From Sclerodactyla briareus (lineage: Eukaryota; Echinodermata; Holothuroidea; Dendrochirotida; Sclerodactylidae), in contig JAODTK010005753.1 of the NCBI GenBank assembly GCA_026419785.1, forward strand, positions 1 to 64,000: a stretch of DNA of 64,000 bases, in the 5' to 3' direction. The notes beneath the pieces are model-generated. The model ran no database searches. It saw only the letters and a list, made by a program, of their open reading frames with translations, and had not been told where the DNA came from. The position numbers were made by a program, and so were the translations under genes. The first letter of the stretch is position 1. Every line of letters begins with the position of its first letter. Below, piece by piece: positions 48,154 to 59,429 of the stretch.

Positions 48154-48588
48154 AGACACACCTGATGAAACTCCAGTGGCCCTGTCTTTACCCCTAAAAT
48201 TCTCACAACGAAAATGGACCACGTCTACAGCAGGGGTCATTGAAGGTCGAATTAGTGAATATTCGCGTGGGTGTTTACCTGTGTACTGTCGTCACGTGGC
48301 GGGAAAGCCAATTAGCAAGTTTGTGCTCCGTTGTCTCCGAATATAATATAATAATCGCACGCGTCAAAGACAGTAGTAATTACTAAAGTAAAAACTAAAT
48401 TGGGGTTACGAAACAACCGTCCATTTGTTTCTCAACGCTGTATGATTAAAATATGCGCTGTAAAAAATCGACCAAGAGGTCATTAACGCAATGCGTGTGG
48501 GTGCAGTCCGAGTGCATCCAGTATTAGAGTTAAGCCCGAGGAGAGCTCGTATTATGTGGTTGGAAACACAATCATCGTTCATGAATCC

Positions 48589-48825
48589 CTAATCATTCAG
48601 CATATTAACCTTGCGTAGGCGATATGGCAAACTTTGCCTATGTATATGGGGGTTAGAAGGATAACACAACTTTAAAAGTTGTCTCTCCAGCTCGTGTGTG
48701 TTGATCTGTACAACGTAGTGTAGGGGCAACAGTTCACTGCCCCACAGTTGAAGAAGGTCGCTAAACCAACGGACCAGAAGTTCAAAAGTTGAGGCCGAAA
48801 TGCCGGTCACAACGATAACATTCAT
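48589..48825 (-). pseudogene. Open frame of pair 1, copy B
   Basis: This 78-codon minus-strand frame ends in TAG and contains YVVQINTHELERQLLKLC, then YPSNP and RQSLPYRLRKV. The corresponding frame in copy A (18430-18676) keeps the peptide words and the stop position, with an internal TGA and upstream frame breaks. It may be the C-terminal remnant of a repeat-encoded protein. No family is recognised, and no start or upstream domain can be defended. Confidence 0.3.
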
Positions 48826-49100
48826 TCATACAACAAATATAAACTTTTCTATAACAGTGTCGTTGCTACACAGTCGATTCCTCGAGTATATAGGCCATGC
48901 CGAACGATACCCAGGTCCTTACCAATTACGTCCTGACCGTTTCCTACATCGTACAATTGACAGTTAACGACAATCGAGTTAAGAGAACATGTTTCTTGTC
49001 CTCTCTCTGCTGCATGAGTTTCGTCGTCCTAAGCGGCAAGCGACGCAAGCTGGGGCGCTTTTCCTTTTCTTCTCCACACCTCTTTTCGTTAACCCCAACC

Positions 49101-50679
49101 ATTTTAAGGCTGCCCTGCCTTTCACGGGTAACCTTAGGGATACGAGGCTTGTAACGGAACGAAATACAGAAACAATACAAAATACCGAGAAAATAGTCAT
49201 TATTTTTAGCCAGACGGAGTGTATTGCATTACCTGATATAACCCATCTCTACGTTCAATGCGGATGTCAGAGTAAGAGCTAGAGGACGGGTTACGAATCA
49301 GGTTAGGATTTAGTATATGTATCTATAGTTGAATTGTCGGGATCCCGCACCAGGAGGGAAATACCAAACCTGAAAACATGTCAGGTCGTAATTTTCTGAT
49401 AGTTTCTGGCCCAGGTTTTGAAGCTGCCGAGTCCTCGCAGTTTATGCGTAACTCCAGCTAGCAGTGAGGTAAGGGCTCGGAGATGCCCAGTCAGTAAACC
49501 TTCCAGATTAGGCCTCCATGCAATACGTTAAGGTAAAGGTGCGAGCAGATGCGATTGGTACCTTTTTTTTTCTAATTATGCCTTCATGAGGAATGATTAC
49601 CATACTATATACTGGTTCAGTTTCAACCCCCCCCCCGCCTTTTTTAACCCCCCCCCCCCTACATTAAGGACGACGACATAAGTTAGAAATGGAATGTTCA
49701 GTCAGATAACATCACTGTATATACTCAAATCGTTCAACACCCTGTGAAATACCATAACATTCCTTCTCGTACTAATCTATGGCATTTTACGTCGACGGGG
49801 TTGTAAGGACTGAGTCCTTTGCACAACGTTTATATTTTGCGAATTGCAATGACCTCCGCCCGACCCCTATCTAACTAAATAAGGCTCAGAATTTACCCAT
49901 TTGTAGACAAGAGGGTGCAGCTTAGTGCAGAAATTCAACAGAATGAGACACTTTATACAGCAATTTGACAGAGGAATTCTGTCATAAAAATTATGAAAAT
50001 TGTTCGATAGTTGCGGCGAGCTGAGAGCAGAACATGCCTGAATTTCTACCTCGTGACCCACATATTTCGTCTATCGAATACTTAAAACGGAAGAGTACGA
50101 TGCAACGTTCTTGAAACGTTTTTACGCAAGTGCCAGCATAGAGTTTCATTAATGATCGTCAGCGTTGTCTTTTTTTTAAAGGCCTTAGAAAACGTATTCG
50201 TGTTAAAACAATTGCCCGATTCTCAATAACCTTCTGGAAATTTGGGAGATTGCTGGAAAGAAACGCCACCGAGAACCAGGCTAAAGGTGATTTCGACGAA
50301 AAAACATGAAGGGTTCGGCGAGAGGAGCGCCACACCTGATCTTAGTTTCAGTCCCGAAAGCTACAGGTAAAACCCTAACCACTGTTCCCGCTAACGATTA
50401 GCCAATAAGTCTTCCGTAAGCAACCGGGAAGCTCCACTCATTCGGAGCACGACTGATGGGATGGATTGCAGCCTTGTTTACGATTGTCCAACACAAACTA
50501 CGTTTTCGCGATTCATTCATCGGGAGCAGTAGTACCAATGAGAGTGAACGCCAGAAATACTCTCCAGGATTACACAGACGAAACCACAGTAACAAAACTG
50601 AAGCCGTGTGAAGGACAGAAACATCACCCCCTGTCAAGAATCGACAGATTACCCTGTGTGAGCCGTGGACCTGACAGCA
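49101..50679. other. No recognisable gene; C-run pair
   Basis: Two C-runs (about 49627-49635 and 49649-49660) separated by 'gccttttttaa' form a small direct repeat prone to i-motif structure. No coding homology is seen. Confidence 0.4.
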
Positions 50680-50960
50680 CGAGTATCGAGAAAGAGATCA
50701 AGCCCACAGAAATGAGTTGGTTTTAAGAGATTCCTTATATATCTCCTACAGGAGGACACATATCTCCAACCAAGAAGTAAATAACGGCATCAGACTGGCC
50801 AAGGTGCGATCCTGCGGGACACGATTAACCAGGGGGAATGAGAAGAGGCAGAAAAATATAGGAGACATCATATCAGAATGGAAGTGCCCTGGGTAAGGCC
50901 AGAACAGAAAGACGTAGAGAGGAAGTGGTTTTGCGAGGTCATCTGTGGAGCCCCTACGGT
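50680..50960 (+). pseudogene. Probable LINE 3' fragment (post-reverse-transcriptase region)
   Basis: Frames in series read STSIEKEIKPTEMSWF, then NQEVNNGIRLAKVR or GAILRDTINQ in overlapping frames, then a basic stretch. This follows the order seen after the palm domain of RTE/I-type non-LTR polymerases (an 'R.IEATEM..LRR' segment, a 'TN.EV..R' segment, then a Lys/Arg-rich 'GH..R' segment). Stops and frameshifts are frequent, and the diagnostic Trp-Phe-Gly-His is not readable. A chance match cannot be excluded. Confidence 0.4.
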
Positions 50961-53900
50961 CAACTAGACTCCGGGGATAGTGAGGTGAGAGGAGCTATAG
51001 TTCGCATGTGAGGTATACTCACGCATGACTTTCTGCAGATGCAATCGATTTGGCAATTACGTTGCATGAAAGTGGTATAAAAAGGCTATCACCTTCATTA
51101 CAAACAATATACCTGAAGCTTGCACATGAGTTTCGATCCACTCGAAGGAATAATTCTCAATGGAAAAGGTTTGTTTCAATATTTTCGAATTTGATAATGT
51201 TGCTGTGCCTCCGTGATGAATCAGCTGGCTCTCGAGTGTGTTATCGGTCAAATCTGAAAACAGGGTTACACTCAATGACGATGTTCCAGATAATGCACTG
51301 TAAACCAGGTAAAATACTGAAGCAACGATGTTATGCGTCCGTGTCATAATCGCTTGACAAAATCCACATATAGAGAGTAAACGAACTGAATGTGCGTCAC
51401 GACAATAGCGCACCTCCTCACATTGAGTTTGTGTGGTCTCTGAACGGCATTTTCAATACTATGTGACCTATGTATATGAGTTTAGTGTGTGAATGTGAAT
51501 TATAACCGGTTATATTGCACTTGCATACATTACAGAATGTAAGCCTATAGATTTAAAGGAAGCTATATCGTGCCTGTACGCATTCGTTTGCTTGAATCGT
51601 TACGCAATCCAAGACATACTAAGCCTAGCTGGATATTTCACGAAAATGATTAAGATATAATAGGCTTAGACCTATATGGATTTTATCACCTTCCATTTTG
51701 AACTACAATTCTTTCGTCGGGCTTTCACGATACTAGATACGAAACAATCGCACATGCATCTACATTGCCAAAATCCTTAGTCCATGGTCGAAGACCAAAC
51801 TCTGAGAGAGGCGATCAGACTGATTGTGTGCGAAACTATTGCTGGTCTGATATAAGCGTTTCGTCGCTAGGATACAGGGAAATGCTACTCTAACGTTAGA
51901 GTAGCATGTCCTGAAGATCACAGCTTAATTTTTAGAAGTCTCACTTACAGTCGAAACGTTGAGAATGAACCAGCAGTTGGAATTATAGCCCACAGCAACC
52001 ATCATCATAACTTCCACAGCACAACCATTTGTGTCCGAATACGATCATACACCGCCGTGGTTTTCACGAATTGTAATATGCCAGTGATCCTGTGAAGTGA
52101 ATTTGTACTCCTCAAACAACTCGAATTCCCCGCATTGATCCACAGAATGGAGTCCGTATTACAAATCCACTGCACTCGACGATAATAGCGCGATCATGGA
52201 TAGGTATACTACCGTATTGGCCTAACTTGGCTGTACATTATTGAATGCTACTGTATGTCCGATACTTCGAGTGCGTGATTCGAACTTGCTGCATGACCGT
52301 CGCCATCGTACCGTCATGTAACGTTATCGCGTATGTTTCATATACCTCTATGGAGCTTTTGTTTTGGTTTGAAAACTTGTTTTGGCAACCGCCACTGCAC
52401 CATTGTTCACATTCATCGTTCGTTAATTGATCATTTTGGGAGCTTAAATGGAATCACAAGAGTATTCTCACCTGTTATTGTCGCATTTTTTTCTCGAGAA
52501 TAGTTGATTATTTATGAATGGGAATAATACACAGGATACGCCTCGGATTTTCTAACCTATTATTATGACGTCATCCCGGTTCTAAGTCTGCAACAAAGAC
52601 CCTCGTATCTGTTCATTATTCCCTAAATATTAATGCTCCATGGTCTGGGTGGGTCAGGTACCAGGGGTGTCAGGGTGGTTGGCTCGGGGAATGGTGACCT
52701 GTCCGTGTCGGACGCGCTCAGCCTCAAGGTATTTCCTTTCGGCAACAATCCTACGCCGCGTGTATTCGTTTGTTCTGTTCAATCAAGTACAAGTATAAGT
52801 CATGAAGCAGGGTTTGTCTCTGAGCCCGGCTCGAATGGATGTTCGCGCATATATTGACTTCCCATAGAACCAAGTCTGGAGACAGTGGCGTACCCACGGG
52901 GGTCAATATTTTTTATCAATAATTTTTTGACACAAAAACTATTTTTCGCAGCTCATTAGAGGTTCGAAGCTGTTAATTTAGCAAACATTGCAGCGCAGGT
53001 GTCCAGGGACCATAAATTGTACTTACTTTTGCCATAGGGAGGCGGCATTTATGGAGGGCACTTCCCTGGGTTCCGACCCCTCCCCCTCCCCCCCCCCCCG
53101 CAGAACAACAAAGCTCTCGGTACGCGCCAGTTGTGAGCCACTACTTTGTCCACCATTATAGGAAGCATACGCTCACTCACATGCTTCATAGTATTATACG
53201 CCTTTCACGGCAGACAGTTAGCAAACAACTGCATCAGTTTTTCTCTGACCGGTATTTGAAAACAGCAAGCGAATCATTACGGAAACTCAAGCATATTGCA
53301 GAGGAATTAAATCACTGATATAACTGGGAGAGAAGTCATCGAAGCTGAAATCAACATTACGGAGTGTAGAAAATGATAATTAAAACGTAACGCTCAACTG
53401 GAAGGTGCAGTCGAACAAAACTCCATATTTGAAATTACCCATGAGGAATCATTGTACATATTTACACCTCTTCCGTAGGTAAAGGGTACAGTCGGGTTCA
53501 CAACGAGTTTTTCATTTGCAGCCTACGCTGCAATAAACACAACGTGGTGGGGTGGGTTTCAGCAAGAGGACGCATTCCAGAATGCTTTGCAAGGTTAGAA
53601 AACGTCAAGTCTGTATTCCCAGTCCTGTTGTGAGATGCACTGTAACTTAAATAGACCATCCAGGTGGCCCCCAACCGGGGGGGGGTAAACACTATCGCGC
53701 GTCGGTCCGGGGGCATTTACCCCGTTGCATTAACGCCTCAACACCGCAGAAACGCAGGAGTTTGTGCCAGTCCAACGTCGCGGGAAAGAACGCTATCGGG
53801 CGCAAACGGCAATGTCGAATACGTGCGCAGCGTTCGTACTAGATGTAGAGTGCCCGCCTAGTCTGTTGACCTCATGAAACCCTTTCCTGGTCAATCACCC

Positions 53901-54469
53901 ACCGAACTGTTTGTTTGAATATGAACGAATCGGTTTGCCTGTTCAAAGTGACATACAGCATCGGTTTTTGAGCATACCGAATAGCATTATAAAACATAAT
54001 GAAAACATGAGCACATCACGCCCCGAACTGTAAGGGCCTAACGTTACGTGTTATTTGATTTTCCAGGTTCGTCTTATAGTCAAGGGCGCGATCATGTGGG
54101 GGACGGGGGGACATCAAATGTCCCCTCCCCCATATTTTGTTGGGGAACGCAATGCCTTTGCCCCCCATCCGCGCTCGATTATTTCATGAGCCGGTATGTT
54201 CAGACTATATGTGCCCTTTTGGGCAGACATATGATTGTCCTAACAAAAAGTGCCTGAAATTTTACTCTGGGTTTGTTCTCCATTTACCAATAAAAGAAGG
54301 ATCCCCCTTCGAAGATGCCCCTTCAAAACTCTCTCGTTTGCATAAGACCTCAGCTTTACCACTCGGTGTATTGCCCCTTAATTCATTGGACGTAGTCGAT
54401 ATCCTGCTAGGGAACCATTTAAGTAGTTAGTGATGACCACAACTAACATACGAATCTCTTTCTTGTGAT
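50961..54469. other. No recognisable gene; one 26-bp palindrome
   Basis: No homology is recognised. The palindrome at 51882-51907 is listed separately. A short ORF at 52633-52857 and a helical one at 53133-53318 are unassigned. C-runs lie at 53082-53099. A G/C-run module at 54085-54150 ('gggggacatcaaatg', 'cccctcccccatattttg') resembles 57515-57565. Confidence 0.4.
51882..51907. other. 26-bp perfect palindrome
   Basis: ATGCTACTCTAAC (51882-51894) is followed directly by its exact reverse complement (51895-51907), with no loop. It does not lie in a TA-rich or simple repeat, so it stands out from the microsatellite palindromes. Role unknown. Confidence 0.85.
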
Positions 54470-55065
54470 GAAAGGGGTTTGAGGCGACGGCGTTAGGTAT
54501 AACTCACCTGGCGGCATTGTGATTTTGTTTTCAATTTATGGTGCGACTACTGTTGAATTGTGGGTGCGCGGTGCACATACTGTCAACTCTGTGAGGCACA
54601 CTGGTGGCAAATCGGAATGCTGCTAGGGAACGCCCAAATTGTGGTGTCAAAAAGACATGAATTCAAAATCTAAGTGGACGAGAGCCATGGATCCTAAATA
54701 TCGTCCTGAATTTTTCGATGAATGCCCCAAAGTTTTGTTGATTTTGAAGGGAATGAAGTTGAGGCGACGGGGGTAAGTCCAACACCTGGCGAGACCTGTA
54801 TTCGTCGGATGTCTGTGTCTATTGTGCCAACAGCAAACAAGCATCAATTTATGGCTGCGGGGAACCACTCGTTGAAAGCTTGGTGCGTGCGCGGTGCACA
54901 CACTAAGGGCAGCACACGGTGCGGGTGGGAACCCCTAAAAAAACGTCCAACATTCGGCGGGAACGCTACAACATCGTGCAATACAGATTCAAAATCAGGT
55001 ATATAAGTTTTAATCCTAAGATTGCCTTGACTTTTCAATTGAATGTCCAAAAGTAAAATTCTCTC
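54470..55065. repeat. Tandem duplication, two units of about 285 bp
   Basis: Unit 1 (about 54470-54755) and unit 2 (about 54756-55065) share, in order: 'tgaggcgacgg', 'cacctggcg', 'caatttatgg', 'gtgcgcggtgcacacac' with 'atac' in unit 1, 'gaacgc', 'attcaaaatc', 'cctaa', and 'gaatg.cc(a)aaagt'. Divergence is considerable, so the event is old. ORFs do not carry over between units. Confidence 0.7.
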
Positions 55066-55199
55066 GCGCCTTCAGTTGCGGTTTTGCCTCTGGTTTATAC
55101 TCATTAGCCGTCTGGTCTAGCCCAATTGGAAGTTCCCCTCCGCACCAACAAGGAAGATACCAAAAGCCAAACGGCTTAGTGATTTCTTGACCCTTTCTG

Positions 55200-55790
55200 A
55201 CAACTTATCGCCAGCACAAGATATTGGAGATTGCCAGCTACAAAATTTCTCTTTTTTTCACCACCAATTAGGGTTCCTGTACCCTTGATAAGAAAACCTA
55301 CACAACTCTTTTTTTTTTTTCCTGACTTGGAACCTCCTAGCGCCTCAGATGATCTCTGATCTACCCACATACCAAGGGCATGCACTCATCATGGGGAACA
55401 CACTACCAATATGAGCTTCCTTCACCAGGTGGGTGTATTTTGGGGTGTTTACAAACCAGAATTGGCAGAAAATATCAACTTTTTCACAAATTTTCTATTT
55501 CACTCAAAATTCACCCCGACCTTGAACAATAGGGTTCCTGTACATCCCATAAGAGAGCTATACACCAAATATTCAACGTGATCGGACCAGATACGTTCTG
55601 GACTTATCGTTTTTACGTGGTTTTCAGACTTGGACCTCTAATGACCAAAGATGACCTTCTGACCTGACCCCAAAACAATAGGGTTCCTGTACTCATCATG
55701 GGGAACACCATACATTATAAGCCGATCTACTCAGCTACCTGTCAGTTTCATGTTACAAGCTGGGCGTCCACACCACAGGCGGGCGCGCGC
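55200..55790 (+). repeat. TGACCT-rich dispersed repeat, copy 2
   Basis: The phrases 'tagggttcctgtac' (about 55269, 55530 and 55679) and 'tcatcatggggaacac' (about 55387 and 55696) alternate, as in 45655-46620 and in the same orientation. A perfect direct repeat TGACCT-TC-TGACCT lies at 55652-55665, just before 'cccaaaacaatagg', the same place as the TGACCT-CC-TGACCC of copy 1. Confidence 0.8.
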
Positions 55791-57689
55791 GACATGTATT
55801 AATAATATCCTGCTGAATTCGTCAAGGAATGAATGGGGGCCGTAATCTTGAGATAAAAGCTCGGCCACTGATGATAGGGGTCAAAATGGATCTTGCAAAT
55901 CTCTCGCTTGCGCGAATTGTAGTGGTTGTTGCCATTGCCCATATCCATTGCTCCTTTCATGACCGAACTCACTCGCATCGCTCTTCCCACCTATGTAGAG
56001 TCGATAACCCTCCTTCTTCCCCCCCCACACCCATTCGCCAACACCAGCCGCCGGTCTAGCCTTAGTAACCCCCCCCCCCTACCCCCCTTTTCAATGGTCC
56101 CCCGTCTCATTTTCTACTAGTAGTTTGATATCTTACTACCAGCATGGACCGCCTTGGTTGGGGCTGGCCGCCGGGATGACCTTGTATGATAGGAGTGAAT
56201 GGACAGGTAGGAGAAGGCTTGATCGCCGTCCAGACAGCCGAGGGAGGACGGCTGGGTGGACTAAATGAGGCGGGAGACTTATACATGATGACGTTATTAA
56301 TATTGGTCTGTGTTTTTTTTTCTTCTTTGTTTTTTCTTAGACAACTAAGTGAATCGTTTCTAATAAATGCTGGGTTCTGTGAAATTTAGTTCCACTGCCT
56401 GCATGAGTGTATCGTCGGAGCACAGTGGGATTGAAAGCACACGGTAACCTACAGTATAAAATGTCATATACTCGCAGTAGTAGCTAGGGTCAAACGTGAC
56501 ACCTGAATAAAATGAATAGAATTTGTTTCTGTTTTTTAAATCTAATAATTATTAGATCTCGAACCCAAAATGCACTAAAAATGCGCACTCGGAAAACAAA
56601 GACATGCAGGCCATACACTGATCCCGAGGACTATTCGTTAGTGGTAATGTTCAAAATGTAAATGCAGACTTGCGTCGATTCAGGGATGCGATTTTTCTTG
56701 CTGCGATGTCTGGAAGAATATCGATAAAATTAGGCTGCCTTCAGAAACACATAGGATGGAATCGGCTGGTATAGACCAGCTGTTGAACGTTTTATATAAT
56801 GGCGCCATAGTCCACATACAGATGTGTTTATAGAAAAGTTTAATTATATATAAGGGAGAAAATGGAAGAAGAATTGTTCCGGCATGTTCCTTGAAATATT
56901 GACATTACCGCTAGTTGTTGTACTACCATGTTCCACTAAATTATCATGGCCGAGTATAACCTTTTCTATCGCTGGAGACACGAGTTACGAGAGGAGATGG
57001 GAGGTCTATCTGCTCTTCGTCAGATCAAAATATGCAGTTTTAACTATTCTCGACATGGATTTGGGAAATCATCATGTACACGACACATTGTTCGGTGAGG
57101 AGAATACTTCAAGAATTTGAGAATATACTCTTCAGAATATTCACAGTAACCCAAAGGTTGGCCCGTAGTACTTCAAGCAAAATCAGACAGGATTATACCA
57201 ACATCAATTATTATACCTTCATTTGAGACTTCTATCTTCGAGAGATAGATTGGAGTAGCTAGACTGTCTCCGCGCGAACAACATCCAGCGAGCACACGTT
57301 GTTGGATATTTTCAATTAAATGTTGAACATGCTACACGAAACAGAAGGATCCAGCTGCCTCTATACGGGACCTTGTATTCGTTGACCTAATCGTGTAATA
57401 GTGACCTCAAACAAATGGTGAAAAGCACACTGTTCACGGGGACTAGAACCGCGTTACCCATGGGCGGCGGCACGCCCCCCCCCCCCCAAAAAAAGAAAAA
57501 AAAAATTGTTGGTGGGGAGGGACATGATATCAAACACGCCCCCCCCCCCCCAATATTTTGCGGTTGGTGAAAAAAATCTTCGATCAAGGTGCAGTACGGC
57601 CATAACACAAAGGCTAACACATCTATTTCTAATCAGATGCTTCAATTTTATATTGAGAAGGCCAAGTTGCAGGAAAAAATCCGCGCGCG
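55791..57689. other. No recognisable gene; C- and A-runs
   Basis: C-runs lie around 56019-56090, 57474-57487 and 57539-57552, with an A-rich run at 57488-57505. These create proline-, glycine- and phenylalanine-rich false ORFs on both strands. No other homology is seen. Confidence 0.4.
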
Positions 57690-59150
57690 TGTTTAATGCA
57701 GTAGCTTATGCACCCCTCTTTTCTAAGTCTCTTGCAGACTATCTCTGCTACATCCGTTAGTGACATTTCAATAAGACAGGAGGAAGTCATGCTCCTGATG
57801 ATTGGAGGGGGCGAATGGGGGTCCCATTTCAAGAAAGGGGAACAGAAATCTTTTAGCAATTACCGGCAGTCAATCTCACCCGATCTTATGTAAAGTGATG
57901 GAATCGATAATTCGGAATTTATTTTGGTTAATCATTCCGATGGAAAGAATCTGATATCAACTCCCATCATGGTTTTCAGAAAAGGTCGTTCGTCGTGTTT
58001 GTCTAATCTTTTCCGATCCAGGAAGATTACCTGATTGCTGTCGACGAGGCAACGTGTTTATATTATCTTCGTGGCCTTTCATAAAGCCTTTGACAAAGTT
58101 CCCCATTAACGTCTTTTGCTCGATTGGAGAGTTTTGTATTGAACGGAAGGTCTCAGTTGTATTCGAGGGTGGCTTTATGATAAGGAACAACGGGTTGTTA
58201 TTAAAGTTTGAGCTTCTACTCCTAGTTGTTCGTACCCCGGGTCGTTCTCTTGGAACCTACTGTTTTCTGACTTACATTGCCGACCTTGATAATCAGTGCG
58301 TCCTAGAGTGAAAAATATTGTCAGACGACACCAAGTTGTACCGAGAAGTCTCGTCGGACGACGATTAAAATTGTTGTTCATAATGATCTTGACCTGATTC
58401 CCAAGTGGTCTTCTGATTGTTTTTTTTTTCAACGCTGGCAAGTGTAAATAAGGCATGTTGTTTCCAAAATATAAGCCCTCATCCCCGTTGACTTGTCAGG
58501 ATATTCAGGTGAAGGACTCGAGAAAAAATCTTGGTGTGTGCTTCGAGGGTTCGTTGAAACCTTCTAAGGGCAGTGGGTGCTGATGCTGCAAGGAAGGCAA
58601 TTGAATTCTCGGTCTGATAAAGCGGCATCTCACTTCTTTCAATGAGGTATAGCTTCTCAGACTCTTTCAGCTTTTCAAGCAACTAGTGCCTCACCTCGAG
58701 TATTCGGTCCAAGTGTGGAGCGCTTATTTCGTGAAATATAAGCAGTGAATTGAAAATGTTCCGAGGAGGTCTACTAAATTGATTAGAAGCCTGAGAGATT
58801 TCCCGTACGAGAAAGACTCAGGCGTCTTGAGATAACTTCAATGGAACTGAGGCAGCTCGGGTGTGATCTGATCCAGGTCTTCGAAATTGTCATAGACCCA
58901 AGGGTTTGGGCATTCGAGTACTTCTTCGAGTTTTCCAATTTGACTACTCGTGGGTACCACCTCAAGCCTCGAGATACTCGCTGTAGAAAAAATGGATGTC
59001 GGGAGGAAAAAAACACTTCTTTTCACAGAAGGTCATCAACGAGTGAAATAGCCTTTTGGCAATGTTTGTTTTAGGTCTAGTCTTGTCAATGCCTTCAAAG
59101 AACCACTTGATTTAATATTCTTCAAACATTTTGGGGGGCCGAATTATGTA
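57690..59150 (+). pseudogene. CR1/jockey-group LINE relic, reverse transcriptase
   Basis: Pieces in shifting plus-strand frames follow the family order. They are PLFSKSLAD (57712), NYR followed by L..I.CK.MESII-like sequence (57858-57910), HGF then RKGRS (57966-57995), AFHKAFDKVPH (58074-58106), PGRSLGTYCFLTYIADLDNQ (about 58236-58295), SDDTKLYREV (58321-58350), a Trp-containing thumb, PHLEYSVQVWSAYFVKY (from 58689), RRSTKLIRSLRDFPYEK, MELRQLGCDLIQVFE, FFEFSNLTTRG, and a tail ending near 59110. The first Asp of motif A is missing (Ala in its place), while the second metal-binding pair (Asp-Asp) is kept. Frameshifts and stops are frequent. The 3' flank carries 'tacttctgttccctgggcgcg', a tail-like sequence. 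The endonuclease is absent, so it is a 5'-truncated dead copy. Confidence 0.88.
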
Positions 59151-59429
59151 CTTCTGTTCCCTGGGCGCGTTTGCACTTTTTGGGTTTTGGTTTCATGAGT
59201 CGTTTCATGAGGAGTATGTCCCTTCTACCCTTCCCCCGCACTATACTACACTACACTAAACAATCATTACTTTCGGCGGTTGGATTCTGGCAATATGTTT
59301 TCTCAGTACATGCCGTCTACAAGTGCTGTGAACATATGCGAAGGCGACGATTCATGTTTACCACCACCCCCCACCAATCGTTGAATCCAACGGCAATTTT
59401 CTCCCTAACACTGCAACATACCCATGGCT

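Larger units (their letters stand above)
47395..49100 (-). repeat. Inverted repeat pair 1, copy B
   Basis: The reverse complement of this block matches copy A (18110-20090) in conserved order. Anchors on the plus strand here: 'cctaatgtagtacggcaaac' complement near 47440, the 93-bp array (47757-48010), 'tttgcatgatttgaatttgc', 'gtcattgaaggtcgaattag', 'ctgtcgtcacgtgg', 'ggcgatatggcaaactttgcc', 'gttgtctctccagctcgtgt', 'gaagaaggtcg', 'tcgtacaattgacagtt' and 'agagaacatg'. The right edge is near 49095; beyond it copy A has repeat R1 and this copy has unrelated sequence. Confidence 0.85.

Noticed and set aside
52633..52857. 74-codon ORF ending near an AAG/GTATTT donor-like site, faintly immunoglobulin-like
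   Set aside because: The resemblance is only a short Cys-Ser-Val stretch. No paired cysteine and tryptophan pattern is visible.
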